In this document: positions 17,178-25,574 of the stretch, one piece after another | Layout of the letters: the number at the start of each line of letters is the position of its first letter | Numbering within the stretch: the first letter of the stretch is position 1 | Assembly (NCBI RefSeq): GCF_003055625.1 | Contig: NZ_CP028811.1 | Coordinates: forward strand, 2,356,001-2,420,000 | Source: Flavobacterium magnum | GTDB lineage: Bacteria; Bacteroidota; Bacteroidia; Flavobacteriales; Flavobacteriaceae | Length of the DNA: 64,000 bases | Direction of reading: 5' to 3' | Program-made: the position numbers and the translations under genes | Notes under the pieces: model-generated | The model's input: the letters and a program-made list of their open reading frames with translations, nothing else | Databases searched by the model: none | What the model was told of the DNA's origin: nothing

Positions 17178-18277
17178 TGAGAAAATTATTACTTCTATCC
17201 GCTTTATTGATATCAGCGATTACTTTTGCGCAGGTGCCACAAGGTATTTCCTACCAGGCCATCGCATTGAATCCATCAGGAAATCCCGTTGTGAGTTCTA
17301 ATGTGGGCATCCGCCTTTCAGTTCTGGATGTTTCCGCTACAGGAACCGCTTTGTATACTGAAACGCAGACAAAAACCACCAACGCACAAGGCCTTTTCAA
17401 TCTTGTCATCGGGCAGGGGACGCCGGTTTCGGGAACTTTTGCAGGAATCAATTGGAAAACGAATTCAAAGTTCCTGAAGGTGGAGATGGATGTTGCCGGG
17501 GGAACGAATTATGTTATGGTTGGTACGACGCAGTTGCTTTCTGTGCCTTATGCTTTGGCTGCAAAATCTTTGGTTTTAGCTCCGGGGGAAGGCATTACGC
17601 TGACATCGCCTAATGGCACGCCTTATCAGTTATCGGTAAATGATGCAGGTGTGTTGTCATTGCCAACTACGGCAAACGCAAGCAATTATCCTGCTGATTT
17701 GTATGTTTATGGTACTTTTAATGGCTTTAACACTGCCACTGCACAGCTGCTGAATTATAATGACAGCTACTTTACCGGATTCAAATACCTGACCGGAGGC
17801 AGCCAGATTAAATTCACTTCTGGTACATCACCGAACTCAGCCGTATATGGAAATTCGGGCGGCATGCTGGTCCTGAACGGAAGTGCGTTTACTGCGCCTT
17901 CATCAGGATTATACTGGATCAGTATCAGTGCCTACGACATGGATAACGGGATGTACCTGGATGTAACGCAATTCGTGCCTAAAGTACGCATTGCCACGAC
18001 TTTTACCGATTACAATATGACGTACAATGTCGCAACCAATACAGCCAGTGCTACTGTAACCGGTATTGTAAGCAGCGACAAATTCTATTTCATGTTGCCG
18101 AATCCAAATTCAGGGATTACCAACTATGGTGATTATCTTGCAGATGGCATTGCAGAAATGGGCGGTACGGAAATCTCGTTTCCGGGAGCATCGCCGTCGA
18201 CACCAAAAAATTATAAGATTGATTTTGTCTTGAACGTCAACGGAACAGGGGCTTATACTGTAACCCAGGTACCCTAA
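17177..18277 (+). CDS. Secreted protein with SusE/SusF-like domain
   Basis: A 366-residue exported protein (signal peptide MRKLLLLSALLISAITFAQ). Residues 20-125 form a beta-sandwich that recurs at the N-terminus of many Bacteroidota secreted proteins (VPQGISYQAIALNPSGNPV ... LLSVPYALAAKS). The rest holds two modules like the SusE/SusF glycan-binding fold (DLYVYGTFNGF ... FTGFKYLTGGSQIKFTSG; then VRIATTFTDYNMTYN ... KFYFMLPN). There is no T9SS domain on this protein, but the gene before it supplies one. No SusC or SusD lies nearby, so it is not a standard utilisation locus. Confidence 0.72.
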   Translation: MRKLLLLSALLISAITFAQVPQGISYQAIALNPSGNPVVSSNVGIRLSVLDVSATGTALYTETQTKTTNAQGLFNLVIGQGTPVSGTFAGINWKTNSKFLKVEMDVAGGTNYVMVGTTQLLSVPYALAAKSLVLAPGEGITLTSPNGTPYQLSVNDAGVLSLPTTANASNYPADLYVYGTFNGFNTATAQLLNYNDSYFTGFKYLTGGSQIKFTSGTSPNSAVYGNSGGMLVLNGSAFTAPSSGLYWISISAYDMDNGMYLDVTQFVPKVRIATTFTDYNMTYNVATNTASATVTGIVSSDKFYFMLPNPNSGITNYGDYLADGIAEMGGTEISFPGASPSTPKNYKIDFVLNVNGTGAYTVTQVP

Positions 18278-18293
18278 GGGACATCCCCAAAGT

Positions 18294-18325
18294 AAAAAGC
18301 CGGCTCAAATGAGCCGGCTTTTTTT
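18294..18325. terminator. Bidirectional terminator between the SusE-like gene and glnN
   Basis: A 14-bp perfect stem (AAAAAGCCGGCTCA with TGAGCCGGCTTTTT) closed by a tiny 2-base loop, with A- and T-tracts on both sides so that it works in both directions for these convergent genes. Confidence 0.9.
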
Positions 18326-18339
18326 ATGAAATGCTTCAA

Positions 18340-20529
18340 TTACCTGGTAAAAAGCAACTCCCTGTACTTTGTCAGCGTCCAACTCTCATCATCAACAAGC
18401 AATTCCAGCTTGTCGCAATGCTCACGGATTACTTCAAAATACGGTTTTACATTGTCGCAGTATTGTTCCGCCATTTGCTGCGCATCGGTTAGGGCATTGG
18501 CCGTTTTACGCGCTTCGGTCATTTCCTCGACCTGCGTATTGATGCCTTCGATGTGCTCTGAAATCTCCTTGATCAGCGAAATCTGCTCCTTGCCGTACTT
18601 CTGGAAGTCATTCCCGAAAATCTCCTTAAGTCCGCAGACGTTTTCTATCAGTGTATTCTGGTAACGGATCGCTGTCGGGATCACATGGTTTTTCGCGATA
18701 TCACCCAATACACGCCCTTCGATCTGGATTTTTTTAGTGTATTCCTCAAGTTCTATTTCGTAACGCGCTTCGACCTCTACGTGGTTCATGATGTGCAGCT
18801 CTTCAAAAAGCTCAAGCGCGTCTTTGGAGATTTTTGCCTTCAACGCGAGCGGCGTTGTCTTGAAATTGCTGAGTTTGCGTTTTTCAGCTTCCTTCTCCCA
18901 GGCATCGCTGTAACCGTCTCCTTCAAAAAGAATGTCCTTTGATGTCTTGATGTATTCGCGCAGGACATTGAAAATGGCTTCATCTTTCTTAAGCCCTTTT
19001 CCGTCAATAAGCGCGTCGACTTCCTTCTTGAAATCCTTCAATTGCTTGGCTACGATGGCATTGAGCGTAGTCATTGCGTTGGCACAATTTGCCGAGGAGC
19101 CTACTGCACGGAACTCGAATTTATTTCCGGTGAACGCAAATGGCGAAGTCCTGTTCCTGTCGGTATTGTCCAGAAGCACATCAGGGATCTTGCCGACAAC
19201 ATTCAGCTTCAGGTCGGTTTTTTCCTCAGGCGATAATTTCCCGGAAGAGACACCTTCAAGTTCCGCAAGCACCTTGGTGAGTTGTTCCCCGATAAATACT
19301 GAGATGATGGCCGGCGGCGCCTCGTTGGCACCCAGCCTGTGGTCGTTACTTGCCGTGGCGATGGAAGCCCTGAGCAGCGACTCATAATTATTTACCGCCT
19401 TAATCGTATTGATGAAAAACGACAGGAATTGTAAGTTGCTCATCGGGGTTTTACCCGGACTCAGCAGGTTTACCCCGGTATCGGTCGCGAGTGACCAGTT
19501 GTTGTGCTTCCCTGAACCGTTAACGCCTTTAAATGGCTTTTCATGGAACAGTACCTTGAAGTCATGGCGTTCGCCCACCTTCTGCATGACGTCCATCAAC
19601 AGCGAGTTGTGGTCTACCGCGAGGTTGGTCTCTTCAAAAATCGGGGCGAGTTCGAATTGGTTCGGTGCCACTTCATTGTGGCGCGTTTTCACAGGAATGC
19701 CGAGATACATACACTCCTGTTCGAGTTCGCGCATATAATTCAAAGCCCTTGAAGGGATTGATCCGAAATAATGGTCGTCTAATTGCTGACCTTTTGCAGA
19801 AGTATGGCCCAAAAGCGTCCTTCCGGTCATTAATATATCCGGTCTTGTATTCGCTAAAGCCGTATCTACAAGGAAATATTCCTGCTCCCAGCCTAAAGTC
19901 GCTGTGACTTTCTTTACATTCTTGTCAAAATAGCGGCACACGTCCGTCGCTGCTTCATCTACTGCATTCAATGCCCTCAATAATGGGGTTTTGTAATCCA
20001 GGGCTTCTCCGGTATAAGATATAAAAACCGTGGGAATGCATAATGTCGTACCGAAGATGAATGCCGGCGACGTAGGATCCCAGGCGGTATAACCACGGGC
20101 TTCAAATGTGTTGCGGATGCCGCCATTCGGGAAACTAGACGCGTCCGGCTCCTGTTGTACCAACTGCCCGCCGCCGAATTTCTCGAGCGGATCGCTGCCG
20201 TCGTACGATGTTTCAAAAAATGCGTCATGCTTTTCAGCAGTCGCGCCTGTCAAAGGCTGGAACCAATGGGTGTAATGTGTGACGCCTTTTGCAAGCGCCC
20301 ATTCCTTCATCCCGATGGCAATATAATCAGCCAACTTCCTGTCAATCTTTGTTCCATGCTGGACGGCATCTTTTACGCCTTTATAAGCATCCTGGGTCAG
20401 GAATTGTCGCATCGCCTTGTCGTTGAATACATTGGTAGCGAAAATTTCTGATTTACGGCCTGCCTCTTCAAATTTAACCGGCTTCCTTGTCGATGCTTCT
20501 TTTAAAGCCTGAAAACGTAATGTTGACAT
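18340..20529 (-). CDS. glnN: Glutamine synthetase type III
   Basis: A 729-residue GSIII, the form common in Bacteroidota and much longer than GSI (about 450). Landmarks are the N-terminal RKSEIFATNVFNDKAM, the catalytic-domain blocks TLGWEQEYFLVD, ARHNE-type KTRHNEVAPNQFELAP, FHEKPFKGVNGSGKHNNWS and NDHRLGANEAPPAIIS, and a long helical C-terminal region. It makes glutamine from glutamate, ammonia and ATP in the cytosol as a dodecamer. The upstream -7 box TATATTTG (20571-20578, minus strand) fits the phylum's promoter. It is divergent from glgB. Confidence 0.97.
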   Translation of the reverse strand: MSTLRFQALKEASTRKPVKFEEAGRKSEIFATNVFNDKAMRQFLTQDAYKGVKDAVQHGTKIDRKLADYIAIGMKEWALAKGVTHYTHWFQPLTGATAEKHDAFFETSYDGSDPLEKFGGGQLVQQEPDASSFPNGGIRNTFEARGYTAWDPTSPAFIFGTTLCIPTVFISYTGEALDYKTPLLRALNAVDEAATDVCRYFDKNVKKVTATLGWEQEYFLVDTALANTRPDILMTGRTLLGHTSAKGQQLDDHYFGSIPSRALNYMRELEQECMYLGIPVKTRHNEVAPNQFELAPIFEETNLAVDHNSLLMDVMQKVGERHDFKVLFHEKPFKGVNGSGKHNNWSLATDTGVNLLSPGKTPMSNLQFLSFFINTIKAVNNYESLLRASIATASNDHRLGANEAPPAIISVFIGEQLTKVLAELEGVSSGKLSPEEKTDLKLNVVGKIPDVLLDNTDRNRTSPFAFTGNKFEFRAVGSSANCANAMTTLNAIVAKQLKDFKKEVDALIDGKGLKKDEAIFNVLREYIKTSKDILFEGDGYSDAWEKEAEKRKLSNFKTTPLALKAKISKDALELFEELHIMNHVEVEARYEIELEEYTKKIQIEGRVLGDIAKNHVIPTAIRYQNTLIENVCGLKEIFGNDFQKYGKEQISLIKEISEHIEGINTQVEEMTEARKTANALTDAQQMAEQYCDNVKPYFEVIREHCDKLELLVDDESWTLTKYRELLFTR

Positions 20530-20570
20530 AAAAATTGATTTTTAAAGTTTATACCCTGTTAATTTAAATG

Positions 20571-20578
20571 CAAATATA
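20571..20578 (-). promoter_or_regulatory. -7 element of glnN
   Basis: On the minus strand this reads TATATTTG, a match to TAnnTTTG, 42 bp before the glnN ATG. A 7-bp hairpin (20605-20624) stands just upstream and might be part of nitrogen control. Confidence 0.5.
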
Positions 20579-20604
20579 TGGTTTTTTGTTTTTAAAAATA
20601 AAAC

Positions 20605-20624
20605 ACCCCTAAAAAAATAGGGGT
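20605..20624. repeat. Inverted repeat in the glnN-glgB intergenic region
   Basis: ACCCCTA (20605-20611) and TAGGGGT (20618-20624) form a perfect 7-bp inverted repeat with an A6 spacer. There is no T-run and no gene ends here, so it is not an ordinary terminator; an operator is possible. Its place just upstream of the glnN -7 box fits a role at that promoter. Confidence 0.45.
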
Positions 20625-20743
20625 AGATTGTAAAATGAGTTTATCTGAATTTGGGTGAGTAAATAATGGGTTCAAACATTCACAGGCAGGGAATCAAAAA
20701 GCAATGGGAATTTCACTAAGTTTATATTCCAAAACCGGACACC

Positions 20744-22648
20744 ATGACCAAAACCCTGCCACACTCCCTTTTCACTGATTTTGATATCGACCTGTTCCGT
20801 GCAGGGAAGCACTTCCGGCTGTACGACAAGCTCGGCGCCCACAGTGTCGAAGTAGACGGGGTCAAAGGGGTCTACTTTGCTGTATGGGCCCCCGCAGCAC
20901 GTTCGGTGTGTGTTATAGGGGATTTTAATGACTGGCGACAAGGCGTTAACGAACTCCTCGTACGCTGGGACGGCTCAGGGATTTGGGAGGGATTTATCCC
21001 CGATGCCGAAAAAGGGATGCGCTACAAGTACAGGATCCATTCCTTTAACAACGATATCATTACCGAGAAAGCCGACCCGTTTGCATTGTACTGCGAGCAT
21101 CCGCCCCAGACCGCTTCCGTAATCTGGGACCTCGATTACAAATGGAAGGACAAATCGTGGATGGATACCCGAAAGGACAAAAACGGACTGGATAAACCAT
21201 ATTCCGTCTATGAAGTACACCTCGGTTCGTGGCGCCTTAATGCGGAAGGCAAATTCCTGACCTATCTCGAACTCGCAGACCAGCTTGTCGCTTACGTAAA
21301 AGAAACAGGATTTACCCATGTCGAATTGCTGCCGGTCATGGAGTACCCTTACGACCCCTCATGGGGTTACCAGCTCGTCGGGTATTTCGCACCCACATCG
21401 CGTTTCGGCAAACCGCAGGATTTTATGTTCCTCGTCGATAAGCTGCACGAGGCAGGTATCGGGGTCATCCTCGATTGGGTGCCGTCACATTTCCCTGACG
21501 ATGCGCATGGCCTGGGTTACTTTGACGGTTCGCACCTGTACGAACACCCCGACCGCCGTAAAGGCTACCATCCTGACTGGAAGAGCCTGGTGTTCAACTA
21601 CGGCCGCAATGAGGTGCGCTCATTCCTCATCAGCAATGCTTTGTTCTGGCTGCAGCATTACCATATTGACGGACTGCGTGTCGATGCGGTCGCTTCGATG
21701 CTGCACCTCGACTATTCGCGAAATGAAGGAGAATGGGAACCCAATATTTACGGTGGCCGGGAGAATCTCGATACGATCAGTTTCCTGAAGGATTTCAATG
21801 AAGCGGTGTACTCGAATTTCGAAGGCGTACAGACCATCGCCGAGGAAAGCACCTCGTTCCCGATGGTGTCGCGACCCGTATTCAGCGGCGGACTCGGTTT
21901 TGGGATGAAATGGATGATGGGCTGGATGCACGATACGCTTAAGTATTTCAAGCGCGAGACCATCTACCGCAAATACCACCAAAATGACCTTACGTTTTCA
22001 ATGACCTATGCCTTCTCGGAAAATTTTATGCTCCCGCTATCGCACGATGAAGTAGTGCACGGCAAGAGCTCGATTTTGGGTCGCATGCCGGGCGATGAAT
22101 GGCAGGCCTTCGCCAATTTAAGGTTGTTGTACAGTTATATGTTTACGCATCCCGGGGGCAAATTGCTGTTTATGGGATCCGAATTCGGACAGTGGGCCGA
22201 ATGGAAATTCGACGGCAGCCTGGACTGGCATTTGCTTGAATTCAGCTTTCACGAAGGGGCAAGGAAAACCATTACCGATCTGAACGCCTTATACCGGAAC
22301 AACCCGGCGTTGTACGAAAACCAATTCAGCCCGGAAGGCTTTGAGTGGATCAGCCATGACGATCATCAGAATGCCGTCATTTCATTCGTCCGTAAAGGCA
22401 GGAATCCAAAGCAGGATCTTGTGGTGGTCTGCAATTTCACTCCCGTTGTGCGAACCCCTTACCGCATCGGACTGCCACGGAAAGGCAGGCTTACCGAAAT
22501 CTTTAACTCGGACAGCGCAATCTACGGAGGCTCAGGTGTCGGCAATCCGAAAAGTCCCAAAACGGAAAAAAAGGAATGGAATGGCAGGGCATTTTCGAGC
22601 GAAATAACCTTGCCGCCTCTAGGGGTCGTCGTCTTTAAATTAAGCTGA
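20744..22648 (+). CDS. glgB: 1,4-alpha-glucan branching enzyme
   Basis: A 634-residue GH13 branching enzyme with an N-terminal CBM48-like module (FAVWAPAARSVCVIGDFNDW, residues about 46-65) and a catalytic barrel. Catalytic positions are D314 in GLRVDAVASML, the E367/E368 pair in TIAEEST, and the Asp of LSHDEVVHGK. The substrate-path motif VELLPVMEYPYDPSWGYQ is also present. It forms alpha-1,6 branches in glycogen. No other glg gene (glgA, glgC, glgP) is in the window, so the enzyme is an isolated member of glycogen metabolism here. A weakly basic stretch lies near residues 595-612. Confidence 0.97.
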   Translation: MTKTLPHSLFTDFDIDLFRAGKHFRLYDKLGAHSVEVDGVKGVYFAVWAPAARSVCVIGDFNDWRQGVNELLVRWDGSGIWEGFIPDAEKGMRYKYRIHSFNNDIITEKADPFALYCEHPPQTASVIWDLDYKWKDKSWMDTRKDKNGLDKPYSVYEVHLGSWRLNAEGKFLTYLELADQLVAYVKETGFTHVELLPVMEYPYDPSWGYQLVGYFAPTSRFGKPQDFMFLVDKLHEAGIGVILDWVPSHFPDDAHGLGYFDGSHLYEHPDRRKGYHPDWKSLVFNYGRNEVRSFLISNALFWLQHYHIDGLRVDAVASMLHLDYSRNEGEWEPNIYGGRENLDTISFLKDFNEAVYSNFEGVQTIAEESTSFPMVSRPVFSGGLGFGMKWMMGWMHDTLKYFKRETIYRKYHQNDLTFSMTYAFSENFMLPLSHDEVVHGKSSILGRMPGDEWQAFANLRLLYSYMFTHPGGKLLFMGSEFGQWAEWKFDGSLDWHLLEFSFHEGARKTITDLNALYRNNPALYENQFSPEGFEWISHDDHQNAVISFVRKGRNPKQDLVVVCNFTPVVRTPYRIGLPRKGRLTEIFNSDSAIYGGSGVGNPKSPKTEKKEWNGRAFSSEITLPPLGVVVFKLS

Positions 22649-22693
22649 AAAATCTGGTGGTCCATGAACGCCGTTGGGGTCAACTGCTACGCA

Positions 22694-23098
22694 TTAATGA
22701 CCGCTTGCACTTCGGATCATTCCCCAGACAACCAGCCCGAAAATCAGAACGGTGGCCAGTTTTAAGCACCGGATAAACCGCGTCGCCATCGTGTACTGCC
22801 GCAAGGCATTGTCGGGCGTGATCGTCACCAGGTGGTTAAAGCGGTGCGGGAACCGGTTCAACAAGGTCAGTCCCACGGCCACAACGGTCGTCACCACCGG
22901 CAACGCAAACAGGTTTTCCTTTGCACCGAAGCCGTCCGCTTTTCCTGAAAGATCGAAGTGGATGGGAATGATACCGGGGAGTTTTGGGTAATTTACGAAT
23001 ACTAAAATCCAGATATTGATAATGGAAAGCCAGCATATTAATTCGATGAATTTGTCGGTAGGGGAGAGCGTTAGTGTTATCCTGGGTTCTGGTTTCAT
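22694..23098 (-). CDS. DUF1648 domain membrane protein
   Basis: I start at the ATG ending at 23098 (134 residues, MKPEPRITLTL...), since the open frame upstream of it looks non-coding. Three hydrophobic segments lie near residues 19-38, 66-80 and 110-127. Between the first two is the DUF1648 signature PGIIPIHFDLSGKADGFG, in which HF, G.AD and G are conserved. Proteins with this domain are often small integral membrane proteins or accessory parts of SdpI-like immunity proteins; function here is unknown. A 10-bp palindrome (TCGAATTCGA, 23127-23136) lies upstream and might be an operator. Confidence 0.8.
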   Translation of the reverse strand: MKPEPRITLTLSPTDKFIELICWLSIINIWILVFVNYPKLPGIIPIHFDLSGKADGFGAKENLFALPVVTTVVAVGLTLLNRFPHRFNHLVTITPDNALRQYTMATRFIRCLKLATVLIFGLVVWGMIRSASGH

Positions 23099-23234
23099 TT
23101 GATAACGATAAAAATAATTTAAGAGATCGAATTCGAATGATTTAAGTTGAGATATTCGCTGTTCTTGTTGATCTTGAGGTAATTGAATGGGGTTTAGATT
23201 GCCCGTTAACAAGATAAAAAATATTATTTTACTA

Positions 23235-23270
23235 AAAGAGCAGTTCCGGCTTGCGAAACTGCTCTTTTTT
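23235..23270. terminator. Terminator after the 609-aa T9SS gene
   Basis: AAAGAGCAGTT and AACTGCTCTTT form a long stem around GCGAACCGG-like loop sequence. The T-run is longer on the plus strand (six) than on the minus strand (four), though the gene that ends here (23290) is on the minus strand, so the hairpin may work both ways. Confidence 0.7.
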
Positions 23271-23289
23271 GATTGTACCTGACTGAAGT

Positions 23290-25119
23290 TTATTCTACAG
23301 CAATCCGATGACGCTCTGTTTTTCCGTCAAAGTTTATCACAAGGATATAAATACCTTTTAAAAGACCCTTTACAGAAAAAGTTGCTTTACCATCTGTGAT
23401 TTGCACTTTTGATTTGGAAATGCCCCACATATCAAACAGTTCGCCGCTTATTTGTTTTGCTTCTAACGGGAAATTCTCCCTATCTCTCAAATCGACATTA
23501 ACTTTGTCCCTCGATGGGTTAGGATATATTGTAAAAACAGGATTTGTTGTATTGGCCTGTCTGTTCAGGTTGCATCCAGCTCCGATCCCTGATTCGCATA
23601 GTGTAGGCCTGCGGATTGTAAATACAAGGTCTTTAAAGAAGCTTCCGCAGCTATTGATGGCAGTCACTTTGATGACCCTTGTCTCGCCTTCAGCAAGTCC
23701 AAGCTCCGATGCAGTCAGTGTGACATTGCCGCCGGTGGCATTTTTATAAGTGGTCACTCCGTTATTAATGATTTTATAGCTGCTAACGCCGGCTTCCGGG
23801 TAGAAAGAACTGAATACCCAGTAAGGAGCGCCTGAAGTGGCTCCAGCAGGAAGGTTGTTTTGGTCATAAGGATTTCCGGAAGGTGTGTTCAAAACTGTCG
23901 TAAACGGTTTTCCTATATAAAATGTTTTGGTTTTAGTAGCGGTTTGGCCACAGGTATTGGTAATCAAAGCAGTTAATGTTTGGTTTCCGCTACCGGTAAA
24001 ATTTACTGTTGTCTGGGAATTGGTTGAACCGCTGAGCGAGGCAATAGATGTATTTGACAGACTCCATGTAACTGTTTGGTCACTGCCTACACCGGTGATA
24101 TTAAATACGTTCGATGCCGCACAGGTATTCGTTGGGCTCGAAAGTATGGCATTGCTGACAAAAGTCGTCGCATTGGTATTAATTACAAACGTCTTTACGG
24201 CTGTTTGCCCGCAGGTATTGGTGATGGTAGCTTTCAGGGTTTGCGGGCCGGTACCTGTAAACGTGACATTTACCTGGCTATTGGTTGGATTGCTTGTAAA
24301 GGCCGTAGTGTTGTTTGTTAAGCTCCATGCTACCGACTCGTTCGGATATATTACTCCAATCGTATACGTTGATGTGCCTGCACAAATGTTCGTTGCTCCA
24401 GAAATTGTTGCCGAACTGCTGTATGCCGACCGGGAAGTATTGGCTACAAGGGTTTGAGATGATGTGCTGTTCACTTTTGGTGTCACAGTGACGCTAGAAG
24501 GAAGTGAAGTTCCCGAAATCGGAGTCAGTGTTACAGAACTCATAGTATTGCTTACCGTAGGGGGATTCCAACCACTGTAATTCCACTGATACGTAACCGT
24601 GGCACCAGCAGGAACGTTCGCTGGGGTCACAGTAAAAGTCCGGGCGTTACTATCGCCACACGGCATGCTAACGGTGGTCGGCGAGAGTGAAAAGGTTGTT
24701 TTGGTGATGTTATAACTACACGAAGAGTACTCCACATTATCGAATGTTGTAAACACCGCAAACAAAGTACAGCCGGAGGCATTGTAGTCAGAGGCATTAA
24801 GTGTGACATCTGCGCCGGAAGGATAGGTTGTGTCAAAATTTGCGTCCTGTAAAACTTCATTTTTATGGATCAGCCTGTTTCCGTATGCATTAAGAGAATA
24901 CACATACAAATGACTTAAGCCAACAACCTGGTTGTGGGGTTTGGTGAGGTTGATTCCGAATTGTACCCTTACGGTTGGACTTGTGCCGAACTCAATGGTT
25001 CCGCAATTGCTAATGGGTGTGCCATTAATGTATGTCATATTGGTAATTGACACAGTAACCTGTGCATGGACATTCGCCACAAGCATTAGGAAAACAAATA
25101 GTTTTAAAATTCTTTTCAT
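23290..25119 (-). CDS. Secreted T9SS protein with PKD/Ig-like repeats
   Basis: A 609-residue exported protein (signal peptide MKRILKLFVFLMLVANVHAQ). An N-terminal beta domain (20-145) is followed by a PKD-like region (TVTYQWNYSGWNPP) and two repeats of about 85 residues, each with an opening SGATNICAG or SSPTNTCAA motif, a central (V/T)(A/T)WSL(T/S)N strand and a closing TNTCGQTA(V/T)KT motif, with paired cysteines. The last about 85 residues are a T9SS type A sorting domain (FTIYPNPSRDKVNVDL, KGIYILVINFDG). It would be displayed on the cell surface or released. No catalytic domain is seen; an adhesin-like role is an inference. Its composition is rich in Ser and Thr. Confidence 0.87.
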   Translation of the reverse strand: MKRILKLFVFLMLVANVHAQVTVSITNMTYINGTPISNCGTIEFGTSPTVRVQFGINLTKPHNQVVGLSHLYVYSLNAYGNRLIHKNEVLQDANFDTTYPSGADVTLNASDYNASGCTLFAVFTTFDNVEYSSCSYNITKTTFSLSPTTVSMPCGDSNARTFTVTPANVPAGATVTYQWNYSGWNPPTVSNTMSSVTLTPISGTSLPSSVTVTPKVNSTSSQTLVANTSRSAYSSSATISGATNICAGTSTYTIGVIYPNESVAWSLTNNTTAFTSNPTNSQVNVTFTGTGPQTLKATITNTCGQTAVKTFVINTNATTFVSNAILSSPTNTCAASNVFNITGVGSDQTVTWSLSNTSIASLSGSTNSQTTVNFTGSGNQTLTALITNTCGQTATKTKTFYIGKPFTTVLNTPSGNPYDQNNLPAGATSGAPYWVFSSFYPEAGVSSYKIINNGVTTYKNATGGNVTLTASELGLAEGETRVIKVTAINSCGSFFKDLVFTIRRPTLCESGIGAGCNLNRQANTTNPVFTIYPNPSRDKVNVDLRDRENFPLEAKQISGELFDMWGISKSKVQITDGKATFSVKGLLKGIYILVINFDGKTERHRIAVE

Positions 25120-25196
25120 GATATTCTGGTTAAATTGATTTGTGGCTTAAAGCCGGTTGATTTGAAGCAGGTTAAATACACTAAACTGACTAAGTT

Positions 25197-25225
25197 TCGG
25201 AATCGAAAATTGATAACGATTCCGA
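25197..25225. repeat. 9-bp inverted repeat, possible operator
   Basis: TCGGAATCG and CGATTCCGA are perfect inverted copies 11 bases apart. The site is 78 bp upstream of the minus-strand T9SS gene start, a position suited to a regulator binding site, though a hairpin in an RNA leader is also possible. Confidence 0.4.
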
Positions 25226-25536
25226 TTACAAACAGGAGGGGCATTAGCCTGTCCATGAGCTTTTTCGTGAGCATCCATGATATATTTTTGATTATTAGTT
25301 CTCTCAAAGCTACTCAATTTTAATCCAAATGATTCATTTTCCCAGAAAAAATATTCTAATATTGTAGGGATTTAGCGAAAATCAGCCTTAATTAAATCAT
25401 AATATTTGAATTTGACGTCTGCCGTTGAAAAAATAGGAAAAAAACTTCTTCTTCCTGTTAGATTATAAACCGCAAGCATCCGCCCGCAATCGTTATCGTT
25501 GAAAACTCCACCAACTTACCAACAACAACTTGGCAG

Positions 25537-25544
25537 TAACTTTG
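25537..25544 (+). promoter_or_regulatory. -7 element of the GH31 gene
   Basis: TAACTTTG fits TAnnTTTG and lies 30 bp before the ATG at 25575. No clean -33 TTTG is found at the normal distance. Confidence 0.5.
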
Positions 25545-25574
25545 TACATTTGGCTTTTTACAACCCGTACAAGC

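Larger units (their letters stand above)
25120..25574. other. 455-bp intergenic region, no gene seen
   Basis: This AT-rich spacer separates the divergent 609-aa T9SS gene and the GH31 gene. It contains a 9-bp perfect inverted repeat (TCGGAATCG 25197-25205, CGATTCCGA 25217-25225) with an 11-base spacer, and a TAACTTTG -7 box at 25537-25544, 30 bp before the GH31 start. Short open frames in it (up to about 60 codons) have no recognisable protein pattern. I see no RNA gene. Confidence 0.7.

Noticed and set aside
17177..18277. Polysaccharide utilisation locus
   Set aside because: The SusE-like gene has no SusC, SusD or glycoside hydrolase beside it.
23099..23212. N-terminal extension of the DUF1648 protein by 38 residues
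   Set aside because: The family normally starts close to the first membrane helix; the extension is Gln-rich, contains a palindrome at DNA level and looks non-coding.
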